NCBI GenBank assembly: GCA_963741405.1
Contig: CAVUHX010000039.1
Location: 372,001-436,000 of the forward strand
Direction: 5' to 3'
Origin: Roseiarcus sp963741405
Lineage (GTDB): Bacteria; Pseudomonadota; Alphaproteobacteria; Rhizobiales; Beijerinckiaceae
DNA: 64,000 nucleotides
The stretch's first letter is position 1. Each line of letters begins with the position of its first letter. The notes below the pieces were generated by a model. The model saw only the letters and a list, made by a program, of their open reading frames with translations. It did no database searches and had not been told where the DNA came from. The position numbers and the translations under genes were made by a program. Of this stretch, positions 46,888 to 55,648 are shown piece by piece.

Positions 46888-49481
46888 CAGACCTCCTGAC
46901 ATAGCCGATTTCGAGGACTGAAATCTCTGGCCTTTCGGCTGCCCACGGCTGTGCGAGGTGCGGACCAATACGTGTCCGGTTTTTCCGATGCTCACGGCGC
47001 ATCCCCCTGAAACAATGAGGTTTCACGGCGGCCCTTGCGGACCCAAACTTGTCCGCTCTAGCTCGGGGCATGAGTACCCAACAAGCCTTGGCGCTGCCAT
47101 CTCCGGCGGCGTCGAATACCGTGGTGATCAATGCGCGCTGCAGCTTGCGGATCGAAGCGGATCAGCGCGTGATCGTCGTGGGTGGACTGCCGGTGCATCA
47201 CTATCGCGCCGAGGATGCGGTCGCCGAGGCCTATGCGATGGTGTTCCTGGTGGAGTCGGGGTTCGCCCAGCAAACGGACGTGGCGCGGGCGTTTGACCGA
47301 TCGGTGCGCACCGTGCGGCGCCACCAAGCGCGCTATGTGCAGGGCGGGATGGCGGCGCTCGGTCGCGAGGAAGGCTGGCGTCGCGGTCGGCGACGGATCT
47401 CCGGGCAACGTCTACGCAGCATCGAGCTGCTGAAAAGCCAGGGGATGAGCAACCGGGCGGTCGCGCACCGGCTGGGGGTGAGCGAGAAGGCGATTCGCAA
47501 GCTGGTCGGACCTTCGACGCCCGCCGAGAGCGCACAGCTTGCGTTCGCCGGGATGACGACCGCAGCGGCGGGGGCGCCGCCGGCGGCGGGCGTGCCGTCT
47601 GCGAAGTCGACCGACGATGATGAGGATGGCTCCGCGCCATCAGTGAAGGACGGCGCCGGCGATCCAATCAGCGCGGCTGAGGACGACGCCGAACCGGCGC
47701 CGATGAGCCTCGACCGCGACGCGAGCGATCGCAGCTTCGATCGGCAACTCGCCCATCTGGGGCTGCTCGATGATGCCGCACCGCTCTTTCGCGAGGGGGC
47801 CTCGGTTCCCGGTGTCGGCGTCCTGCTCGCTCTCCCGTGCCTGGTCGAGAGCGGGTTGTTTCGGATCAGCCGCAAGCTCTACGGTGAGATCGGTCCGGCC
47901 TTCTATGGCCTGCGCACGACCTTGCTGACGCTCCTGCTCATGGCGCTGCTGCGCATCAAGCGGCCCGAGCATCTCAAGGAACGCGACCCGGCCGCGTTCG
48001 GCAGGCTCCTCGGGCTCGACCGCGCGCCGGAGGTGAAGACGCTGCGGCGCCGGCTCACCCGCCTCGCGGCACACCATTGCGCCGAGCAGCTGGGCGCGGA
48101 GCTTGCGCGTCTGCGTGTCGATCAGCGCGGACATCTCATGGGGTTCTTGTACATCGACGGCCATGTGCGCGCCTATCACGGCCAACGCGCCATCGCATCA
48201 AAGGCTTACGTGGCGCGCCGCCATCTGGCCATGCCCGCCAGCACCGACTACTGGATCAACGACCGCTCCGGCGACCCGTTGCTGGTGGTGACCGGGGAGG
48301 TCGACGCGGCGTTGACGAAGGCCTTGCCCCGGCTGCTTCGCGAAGTGCGCGACCTGGTCGGCGAGCGACGGGTCACCATCGTCTTCGACCGCGGCGGCTG
48401 GAGCCCGAAGTTGTTCGACATGATGATCAAGGGCGGCTTCGACTTGCTGACCTATCGCAAGGGCCGGCGCCGTCGCATCAATGAGCGGCGGTTCATCGCC
48501 CGTCACGCCGAGCTCGACGGATGCCGGGTGGACTATCTTCTGCACGACCAGCCCGTGCGCTTCCTCAAAGGTAAGCTGCGCCTACGGCAAGTCACGCGCT
48601 TGTGCGACGACGGCCATCAGACGCAGGTAATCACCAGTCGATGGGACCTGCGCGACATCGAGGTCGCCTACCGCATGTTCGAGCGCTGGCGACAGGAGAA
48701 CTTCTTCAAGTACATGCGGGAAGAGTTCCTGCTTGATGCACTCGTCGATTACCGGATCGAGCCGGAGGACCCGACCCGCTCCATCCCCAATCCCGAGCGC
48801 CGTGCTTTGGATAAGGAGGTCCGTGCGGCGCGCGCCGATCTCGCCAAGCTCGAACGCGAATACGGCGCCGCCGCCGCGGACAACGCCGAGCAGCACCGGC
48901 CGACCATGCGGGGGTTCAAGATCGCTCATGGCACGCTCGGCAAACGGCTGCGCACGGCCCGCGCTCGCGTCGCCCGGCTCTTCGAGCAGCGCCGCGATGT
49001 TGCTAAGCGCGTCGAGGTCCGAGACCTCAGCGAGCGGGCCGTGGTCAAGCTCGCCACCGAGCGCAAGCACCTGACCGACATCATCAAGATGGTCGCCTAT
49101 CAGGCCGAGAGCGATCTCGTAACGCTACTGCGACCTCACTACGCCCGTGCCGATCAAGAGGGGCGAACCCTGCTCCATGAGCTGTTCGCCGCGACAGGCG
49201 ACATCCGCGTCTCCGATAGCGAGTTGCATATCACCTTGGCTCCGCTCAGCTCGCCGCATCGAACCCACGCCGCCCAGGCCCTCTGTGAGATGCTCGACCA
49301 AACCGCGACAATCTTCCCCGGCTCGCGCCTGCGGATTCGCTTCTCAGTGCGTCCGCCACCCCGTATCGGGCTTGCCTTCCCCGGCTCGCCGATCGAGCGC
49401 AGCACCGCCACGGCTGTTCCGCCGGCTCCCTGACCGACGCCAAAACCGGACATTTTGCGCTACGCTATGTCAGGAGGTCTG
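46888..49481. mobile_element. Insertion sequence of 2,594 bp with 18-bp perfect terminal inverted repeats
   Basis: The ends are CAGACCTCCTGACATAGC (46888-46905) and its exact complement at 49464-49481, flanked by a 5-bp AAATT duplication. A second inverted pair, TGTCCGGTTTT at 46973-46983 and its complement at 49442-49452, lies just inside. It encodes one large transposase on the plus strand and no passenger gene. It sits between the convergent ArsR-type and ABC ATPase genes, so it breaks neither. I cannot name the family with confidence. The intact ends and open transposase suggest a recent insertion. Confidence 0.93.
47070..49433 (+). CDS. DDE-type transposase of the insertion sequence
   Basis: A 787-residue transposase. 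The N-terminal part has two helix-turn-helix regions (DVARAFDRSVRTVRRHQARY and SNRAVAHRLGVSEKAIRKL), then a Pro/Asp-rich linker, then an RNase H-like core. Aspartates stand in FLYIDGHVRAYHG and VTIVFDRGGWSP, and a later Glu-rich helix FFKYMREEFLLDAL may supply the third acidic residue. A coiled coil (about 600-660) follows. It is long for an IS transposase. The start ATG 47070 is preferred over a TTG at 47049. It seems intact and free of frameshifts, unlike its neighbours. Confidence 0.88.
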   Translation: MSTQQALALPSPAASNTVVINARCSLRIEADQRVIVVGGLPVHHYRAEDAVAEAYAMVFLVESGFAQQTDVARAFDRSVRTVRRHQARYVQGGMAALGREEGWRRGRRRISGQRLRSIELLKSQGMSNRAVAHRLGVSEKAIRKLVGPSTPAESAQLAFAGMTTAAAGAPPAAGVPSAKSTDDDEDGSAPSVKDGAGDPISAAEDDAEPAPMSLDRDASDRSFDRQLAHLGLLDDAAPLFREGASVPGVGVLLALPCLVESGLFRISRKLYGEIGPAFYGLRTTLLTLLLMALLRIKRPEHLKERDPAAFGRLLGLDRAPEVKTLRRRLTRLAAHHCAEQLGAELARLRVDQRGHLMGFLYIDGHVRAYHGQRAIASKAYVARRHLAMPASTDYWINDRSGDPLLVVTGEVDAALTKALPRLLREVRDLVGERRVTIVFDRGGWSPKLFDMMIKGGFDLLTYRKGRRRRINERRFIARHAELDGCRVDYLLHDQPVRFLKGKLRLRQVTRLCDDGHQTQVITSRWDLRDIEVAYRMFERWRQENFFKYMREEFLLDALVDYRIEPEDPTRSIPNPERRALDKEVRAARADLAKLEREYGAAAADNAEQHRPTMRGFKIAHGTLGKRLRTARARVARLFEQRRDVAKRVEVRDLSERAVVKLATERKHLTDIIKMVAYQAESDLVTLLRPHYARADQEGRTLLHELFAATGDIRVSDSELHITLAPLSSPHRTHAAQALCEMLDQTATIFPGSRLRIRFSVRPPPRIGLAFPGSPIERSTATAVPPAP

Positions 49482-49486
49482 AAATT
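49482..49486. repeat. Right copy of the 5-bp target-site duplication
   Basis: AAATT follows the right terminal inverted repeat and matches 46883-46887. Confidence 0.85.
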
Positions 49487-49496
49487 ACGAGTTCAT

Positions 49497-50366
49497 CTAC
49501 GCATTATTTCGCGTTTGCTCCAGCGGCGGAACCTCACCGTATTTCTCAGGCGTCAAGGGACGCCTGACGTCGTCGGGCGAGAGAACCAACTCCTTCAGCA
49601 GGATCGAATAGGGATGCTGAGGGTGACTCAGGACCTCGCGCGCCGGTCCGGTCTCGACGACCTTACCCTTCTGCATGATGATTACACGGTCGCTGATGTA
49701 GTAGGCGGTGGCGAGGTCGTGGGTGATGTAGAGGATCGACACCTGCAACTCGTCGCGGAGCCGTTTGAAGAGATTGACGATCGACATGCGGAGCGAAGCA
49801 TCGACCATCGAAACCGGCTCGTCAGCAACTATCAGCGCCGGCGATGAGATCAGCGCCCGCGCGATGGCAGTGCGCTGCAACTGGCCGCCCGACAGTTCGT
49901 GGGGGAAGCGGCCCTTCACCTCGACAAGCGAAAGCCCGACCTTCTGCAGTGCGGCGTCGACCGCGTCATCCCGCGCCCGCAGCGACCGGGCGCCGGCGAG
50001 ACGGACAGCGCTGGCGTAGAGATAGCGGTCGACCCGCTTCAGCGGATTGAACGCTTCGTAAGGGTTCTGCAGGATCGGCTGGACCTGGCGTATGAAATCG
50101 AGCCGCCGTTTGCGGCCGCGCACCTCGAGAAGCTTGTCGCCGCGTAGGCGTATAGCGCCGCTGGTCGGCGCAAGCGTGTTCAAGATCATGCGTGCGAGCG
50201 TGGTCTTGCCGCTGCCCGACTCGCCGATGATCGCGAGGATCTCCGGTTGCGCCGCCTGGACCGTGAAGCTGACGTCGTCGACGGCATTGAAATAGCCGCG
50301 GCCGAAGAATCCGCCGATGCCGAAACGCTTGGTGACGTGTTCGACTTCGAGGAGATCGCCGCTCAT
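49497..50366 (-). CDS. Opp/Dpp-type ABC transporter ATP-binding protein (second ATPase)
   Basis: A 289-residue ABC ATPase: Walker A GESGSGKTT, Q loop QNPYEAFNPLK, signature LSGGQLQR, Walker B ALIVADEPVSMVD, H loop THDL. The motif NPYEAFNPLKR and the order of genes are those of the second ATPase of oligopeptide-type importers. It is shorter than the usual 320-340 residues and lacks the cysteine-rich C-terminal tail, but its end (VPPLEQTRNNA) looks natural. Its start overlaps the stop of the first ATPase by ATGA. The IS lies 16 bases beyond its stop. Confidence 0.9.
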   Translation of the reverse strand: MSGDLLEVEHVTKRFGIGGFFGRGYFNAVDDVSFTVQAAQPEILAIIGESGSGKTTLARMILNTLAPTSGAIRLRGDKLLEVRGRKRRLDFIRQVQPILQNPYEAFNPLKRVDRYLYASAVRLAGARSLRARDDAVDAALQKVGLSLVEVKGRFPHELSGGQLQRTAIARALISSPALIVADEPVSMVDASLRMSIVNLFKRLRDELQVSILYITHDLATAYYISDRVIIMQKGKVVETGPAREVLSHPQHPYSILLKELVLSPDDVRRPLTPEKYGEVPPLEQTRNNA

Positions 50367-51469
50367 TGGTCCAAGCCCGAAGTTTCCGCGCTCGGGGTGG
50401 CGCTAGCGGCGCGCTCGGCGGTTGCGCTTGGCATCACCAGAGGGCTTGCGGCATAGCAGGCGACGCGATGCCATGGGGCGAGTGTGGTGAGTGCCGGCGA
50501 CGTCTCGCGGCAGATGTCCATCGCCAGCGGGCAGCGGGGGTGGAAGCGACAGCCACTGGGCGGATCACCAAGATTGGGAGGCGCGCCGGAGAGCGATTCC
50601 CTGCGCGACCGCTCGCCTATTCTTGGCAGGCTCGCCACGAGATGCACGGTATAGGGGTGCATCGGCTTCGTGAAGATCCCGGCCGTTGGCGCCTCCTCGA
50701 CGAGCCTGCCCGCATACATGATGCCCAGGCGGTCGGCGATATTGGCATGCACCGTCATGTCGTGCGTGACGAACAGCATCGACGAGCCAATCTGCCGCTG
50801 CGCCTCGCGGATCATCGCGAGCACATCCTTTTGCACGACCACGTCGAGTGCCGTCGTCGGTTCGTCAGCGACGATGAATTCCGGGCGGCAGATGGTCGCA
50901 AGTGCGATAGTGACACGCTGCTTCATGCCGCCGGAGAGCTCGTGCGGATAGGCGTCGAGGACGTTGGCCGCAAGATGGAGCCGCTGCAGATGCTGCTCGA
51001 CCGCAGCGAGAAACGCGCGCCGGTGCAATCTCATGTGGCGGAAGGCGAAATCGATGAAAGACTGGCGCACCCGGCGCACAGGATTAAGGACGTTCATCGA
51101 ACCCTGGGGGATATAGGAGAGATGCTTCCAGCGTATCGCGGACAAGTCCGCCGGTCTAAGGGCGTAGATGTCGCGGTCGAGGAAACCGTAGCGGACCGAG
51201 CCGCCGATCACGGTGAGCGGCGGCCGGACGGCTGCGGCGATAGTCTTCAGGAACGTCGTCTTGCCGCAGCTCGATTCGCCGGCGAGTCCATAGATTTCGT
51301 TGCGGCGAACGACGAGCGAGATGTCATCGACGGCGCGCACCTCGCGCTCGACGCCGAAGTAGTGCATCAGATAATAGGCGCGTAGGCTGTGGACCGATAG
51401 CGCCGGCGCCCCTTCCGGTGCCGGGCGCGGCTCATCGGCCGATCCGTTGTCCAGGCCGGCCTCCTGCAT
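50363..51469 (-). CDS. Opp/Dpp-type ABC transporter ATP-binding protein (first ATPase)
   Basis: A 368-residue ABC ATPase with Walker A GESSCGKTT, signature LSGGMKQR, Walker B FIVADEPTTALD and H loop THDM. The C-terminal Opp/Dpp tail contains the cysteines of FHPRCPLAMDICRET and carries on to a Ser/Ala-rich end. The start at 51469 has GGGAGGCGCG and overlaps the permease stop by one base. Part of a five-gene operon of the dipeptide-type importer that, by context, probably imports arabinose-containing oligosaccharides rather than peptides. Confidence 0.92.
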   Translation of the reverse strand: MQEAGLDNGSADEPRPAPEGAPALSVHSLRAYYLMHYFGVEREVRAVDDISLVVRRNEIYGLAGESSCGKTTFLKTIAAAVRPPLTVIGGSVRYGFLDRDIYALRPADLSAIRWKHLSYIPQGSMNVLNPVRRVRQSFIDFAFRHMRLHRRAFLAAVEQHLQRLHLAANVLDAYPHELSGGMKQRVTIALATICRPEFIVADEPTTALDVVVQKDVLAMIREAQRQIGSSMLFVTHDMTVHANIADRLGIMYAGRLVEEAPTAGIFTKPMHPYTVHLVASLPRIGERSRRESLSGAPPNLGDPPSGCRFHPRCPLAMDICRETSPALTTLAPWHRVACYAASPLVMPSATAERAASATPSAETSGLDQ

Positions 51470-52332
51470 CAGGTCGCGCCTCCCATGCGGCTTAGGCGGC
51501 TGCGCGGATCGATATACTCGTTCATCGACACCGACAGGAGATAGAGCCCAATGAAGGTCATGATCACTAAGCCCACCGGAAACGCGATCCACCACCACAC
51601 GCCGGCGACCAGCGCGGTATGCTGGTTGGCCCAATAGATCATCGTCCCGATCGTCGGAGTTTCGATGTTGGTGAAACCAATCACTGAAAGCGTCACCTCG
51701 AGACCGATCGACCAATTGATGTTGTTCATGGTCGTCGCAAAGACGATAGGCAGCACATAGGGCAGATGCTCTTCGACCAGGATCTGCCGGGTGCTCATCC
51801 CCGAGAAGAGGCTTTGGGTGGTGAATTCGCGGGTTCGCAGACTGAGCGCCACAGAACGGATCAGACGCGCGTCATAGGGCCAGCCGAGAGAGGCCATGGC
51901 GACCGCCAGCAGCACCCAAGACATGTGGTCCTTGAAGATAAAATAGACGAGGACGAGGATCGGGAACGGCGGGAAAACGACGAAGGTGTCGTTGATCGAC
52001 ATGAGGACGCCGTCGACGACTCCGCCGACGTAGCCGGAGGTCAGTCCGACGAGGAGCGCGATGAAGCGGCTCAGCACAGCGACCGTTATCCCGAAGAGGA
52101 GGCTGTTGCGGATGGCGAAAGTGAGCTGCCAGAAGACGTCTTGACCGCGCGAATTGGTGCCGAAGAGGTGTCCCCATGATGGCGGGACGTCGAAGGGAAC
52201 GACGTATTGCAGTCCGGACGGGTATGGCGAGAAGAACGAGGCCAGCGACATGGCGACGACGAGCAGGATCAGGATCGCGCCAAGTGCGAATTCGCGATTG
52301 TAGCGGAGGAGGTCCCTGAGGATGCGGAACAT
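51469..52332 (-). CDS. Opp/Dpp-type ABC transporter permease (DppC-like)
   Basis: A 287-residue inner-membrane protein with six membrane segments. The N-terminal HLFGTNSRGQDVFWQLTFAI is the conserved DppC/OppC segment, and the EAA-like coupling region lies around ARLIRSVALSLRTREFTTQS. Its start is three bases after the preceding permease stop, and its stop overlaps the next ATPase start, so the operon is tightly coupled. The substrate follows from the solute-binding protein. Confidence 0.92.
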   Translation of the reverse strand: MFRILRDLLRYNREFALGAILILLVVAMSLASFFSPYPSGLQYVVPFDVPPSWGHLFGTNSRGQDVFWQLTFAIRNSLLFGITVAVLSRFIALLVGLTSGYVGGVVDGVLMSINDTFVVFPPFPILVLVYFIFKDHMSWVLLAVAMASLGWPYDARLIRSVALSLRTREFTTQSLFSGMSTRQILVEEHLPYVLPIVFATTMNNINWSIGLEVTLSVIGFTNIETPTIGTMIYWANQHTALVAGVWWWIAFPVGLVIMTFIGLYLLSVSMNEYIDPRSRLSRMGGAT

Positions 52333-52335
52333 GCC

Positions 52336-53340
52336 TTAGGCGGCCCTCACACGCGGATCGAGAAGTGGCAGAACGAGGTCGATGACCAGCGCCGCAAAGG
52401 CTACCGCGATGATTGACATCGAGGCGATGCCGATCACCAAGCTGTAGTCACCGGCATAGACGGCGCGAATGAGCAGGTTGCCGAGCCCGGGGTAGCCGAA
52501 GACGACTTCGGTGATCACCGCGCCGTTGAAGATCAGTCCGAGTGAGAGCGCGAGGCCGGTCACCTGCGGCATCAGGGCGTTGCGCATGACGTAGCTTATC
52601 AGGATGCGCCGGTGGTCGACGCCGCCTAGTTCGGCGTAGGTGACGTAGTCTTCCGTAACGATGTTGGAGACGAGCGCGCGCATGCCGATGAACCAGGCGC
52701 CTGTACCCACGAGCACCAGCGAGAGGACCGGCAGGAGGCCGTGCTCGAAGACGCTGTGGAAATAGGCAAGGGTCCAGCCGCGCGTCAGGTTGATCTGCGA
52801 TGATCCGGTAATCGGCAGGATCGGCCATACGTAGCCGAACAGGACGAGCACAACGAAGGCCATGACGTAGTTCGGGATCGGCTGCAGGCCGGAGGCCACC
52901 ACGCCGAACAACTTGAGCCACGCGTTCCGCCGGTAATATCCGGCGAGCCCGCCGAGAAGATTGCCCAACCCCCAGGAGATGAGGGTCGCGATGGAAAGCA
53001 GCCCGAATGTCCACGGCATGGCGCGCCAGATCAGCGTCGACACCGGAGTCGGAAATGCCGACAGCGACGGTCCGAAGTCCGCCACCGCGACGCGCGTCCA
53101 GAACGTTACATATTGCTGCCACAGGGTGCCTTGCAGGCCGTACAACTCGCGCAGAGCGTCGCGGGTCATCTGAACCGCTTGCGGATCGGACTGTGAGAAG
53201 CGGGTGGCTGCCGCTATCGCTGCCATAATCGGATCGATCGGAGTGGCGTGCGTAACGAAAAAGGCGATGTTGATTCCAACGAAGACGACCAGGACGAACT
53301 GGCCGAACCGCTTGAGGAAGTAGAGCGCGTAGGCCGCCAT
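52336..53340 (-). CDS. Opp/Dpp-type ABC transporter permease (DppB-like)
   Basis: A 334-residue inner-membrane protein. It begins ALYFLKRFGQFVLVVFVGIN, the family's first membrane segment, and ends with the DppB-type stretch FNGAVITEVVFGYPGLG. The start at 53340 places that segment near residue 5; a start at 53394 would add 18 Pro/Ala-rich residues without a ribosome-binding site. It lies 82 bases downstream of the solute-binding gene on the same strand. Confidence 0.91.
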   Translation of the reverse strand: MAAYALYFLKRFGQFVLVVFVGINIAFFVTHATPIDPIMAAIAAATRFSQSDPQAVQMTRDALRELYGLQGTLWQQYVTFWTRVAVADFGPSLSAFPTPVSTLIWRAMPWTFGLLSIATLISWGLGNLLGGLAGYYRRNAWLKLFGVVASGLQPIPNYVMAFVVLVLFGYVWPILPITGSSQINLTRGWTLAYFHSVFEHGLLPVLSLVLVGTGAWFIGMRALVSNIVTEDYVTYAELGGVDHRRILISYVMRNALMPQVTGLALSLGLIFNGAVITEVVFGYPGLGNLLIRAVYAGDYSLVIGIASMSIIAVAFAALVIDLVLPLLDPRVRAA

Positions 53341-53422
53341 CGCACCCGCCCCGATATGTCCCAGGGCAGCGCGAGACGGCTGTGGAGGGGCCATCTCGCG
53401 CCGAGTTGAAGCGAAGCCTAGA

Positions 53423-55337
53423 TCACTGTGCCGGAGTCGCGCCAGTGGGCTTCAGCTTCACCATCATGTACTTCGTGTTTCCCCAATTAGGCACGGGGTC
53501 CGTGTAAGGATCGGTCTCGGCACTCGGGAACCCCGTCCAATAGGTCGTGTCCATGATGGTGAACACGTTGTAGGACATCAGGGGGATGTTCGGCATGTTT
53601 TTCACGGACAGCTTGACGAATTCCTGACCGAGTTCGACCCCCTTCGGATCATCGAAATCGATCGCGCGAATCTGCTCGATTATCTTGTCGAGTTCAGGAT
53701 CCTTCCAGCGCTGCCAGTTCCGCGGCGGCTGAAATTTGCCCGGTTCCGACAGGAACTGCGAGTGCCACGAGTTCGAGGAAGAACGAGAGGTCGGGGTGGC
53801 CGCCCCATGTCTCGACCGTCCATGCCATCGTCGCCTCATTCTGGCCGTTGAACATGTTGCTCCACATCGCAGTTGGCAGCGCGTCTATTTTTGAATCGAT
53901 GCCCGCCTGCGTCCATTGCTGGGCAATGATACTGCCAGCGCGTGTCATCACCGGCCGATTGTCGCCTTCCGTAGAGATCGTGATGGTGAACGGGGTTCCG
54001 TCGGGCAGCATCCACTTGCCGCCGACTTTCTTCAGGCCGGCCTTCTCCAGCAACTCGATCGCCGCCTGCGGATCCTGCTTCCACCAACCGCGACCGAACG
54101 CAGCGGCGATTGCCTTCGGGTCGGTCGGAATGGCGTTCCCCATCGACGGCCGGAGCATGTCGGCGATTTCCTGGCCCATGTTCGGGTCATAAGGGTAAAT
54201 CGTCCGTTTGCCGGTGTCGATGGTGAAGTCCTTCAGCCACTGCTCCATCGGCTCGAAATAGTAGTGCGGCTCGGTGCCTGTCGGCGGAATGTCGATGGCC
54301 GAGATCGTCGCCGCCCCTCGGTAGGAGGCCATGTCCACCGCTTTCATATCGATCAGCAGCGCGAGGGCCCAGCGCACATCCGGATTCTTGAACTTTTCGA
54401 GCTGGTCATTCAGCACGACCATCGGCAGGGTCGGATCGGGATGGGCGTAGGGGAAGCCTTTGAACCAGCCGTGCGAACTGGGCGACGACTTGATCAGGGC
54501 GAACGCCCCTTCCGGCGACGTGTCGTGGACGATGTCGAGCTGGTGGTTCTGCTGCAGGATCACCCGTTTGTCCGGCGGACCCGGGTCGATGTAGGCGACA
54601 TATTTGGGGCCCGGCTCGCCGAAACGGGCGAGCGTCGTCTTCTGCCAGTCGTCGCGCTTCTGCCAGATGAACCATGCGCCGTTCGGGTCAAAGCTCTTGA
54701 GCGTGTAGGAGCCGATGCATACCGGCGGATTGAAGTTGTATTTGCTGGGTTTCGCCTGTTTCTCGAACACATGCTTCGGCATGATCCACGTCGCGCTCCA
54801 GCGCACGGTGAAGGCCGAGTGGAAACGCGAGTTCGGTTTCTTCAGCTTGAACACGACCGTGTTCTTGTCGGGGGCGGAGACAGTGTCGACATTCGCCGCC
54901 ATCCGGGCACCGTCGTTGAACCCGCCAGCGTCGGCCATGAGCGTCTGGACCGTATAAACGACGTCGTCGGCGGTGAACTCGACTCCGTCGCTCCACATGA
55001 TCCCGGGCCGCAACTTCACCGTCATCGCGGTGAACTCCTTGTTGTATTGCGGCTTCTCCGAAGCGAGCGAGTTGTCCCAGACCTGGCCGTTCAGGCCGTG
55101 ATCCGGGTCGATATACCAGAGTGTGTCCATGCACAGCTGCTGGAGTCCTGTTGAGGTACCGTTCGGCTTTGGGACCCACACGTTGAAGTTGGACGGGTCG
55201 GTGACTGTGCCTTCGGGGTTCTCGGCTATCAGAACCTGATTGCGCGGTATACCGGCCAGGAAGTCCTCCGCTGCTTGCGCTGCGCCCGGTATCAGCGCTG
55301 CGCCCGCCACTGTTGCGTACAAGACTTTGCGGTTCAT
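53423..55337 (-). pseudogene. ABC transporter solute-binding protein, family 5, with one frameshift
   Basis: The start at 55337 has an ideal GGGAGGAAAATC site and a signal peptide (VLYATVAGAALIPGAAQA). The frame holds most of a family 5 binding protein (LRPGIMWSDGVEFTADDVVYT is its hallmark) down to about 53775. There it shifts: the upstream frame ends HPDLSFFL and the sequence continues as SWHSQFLSEPGKFQPPRNW in another frame to the stop at 53423. A one-base surplus fits, giving 637 residues. Related proteins bind peptides or plant oligosaccharides; the position between the importer and GH51 favours the latter. Confidence 0.87.
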
Positions 55338-55648
55338 GCGATTTTCCTCCCATTTCAACCCGGCGGCTTCCGCGCATGTCGGGCGCAGTTCACGGTCCGG
55401 ATGCGTCTCCCGAAGCCTCGCAGATGGTAGCGGGGAAAATTTGAGGCGACAAGCTTTTTCAATCCGTGATTCTGATACTGAAACACATCATGTGGTTCTC
55501 GCGGCCTTTCTCGCGCGCCGCGTCAGGTGCGCGTGTCACAAAATTTCCTATAGATTCTGGGGTGAAAGTTTACGGCCACCCGCCTTGACGGGGAGCGGCA
55601 AACGACCTCCTATATATCCAATAATCGGATTTAGACACTGGAGGAACC
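55338..55648. promoter_or_regulatory. Divergent promoter region between the solute-binding protein and GH51
   Basis: About 310 bases that must carry both promoters. A 19-bp inverted repeat, GAAACACAT-C-ATGTGGTTC (55480-55498, one mismatch), is the best operator candidate. On the GH51 side a TTGACG at 55585 and TATATA at 55611 form a possible but over-spaced promoter (20 bp). CTGATAC (55472) and GTGGTTCTC (55492) also occur upstream of GH2 (45746 and 45722). Confidence 0.5.
55480..55498. promoter_or_regulatory. 19-bp operator-like inverted repeat upstream of GH51
   Basis: Arms GAAACACAT and ATGTGGTTC around a single C, with one mismatch between arms. Likely bound by a dimeric regulator; candidates in the window are the LacI-type and the ArsR-type proteins. 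Confidence 0.55.

Noticed and set aside
55585..55616. Strong sigma-70 promoter for GH51
   Set aside because: The -35-like and -10-like boxes are 20 bp apart, so I list them only as a weak possibility inside the control region.
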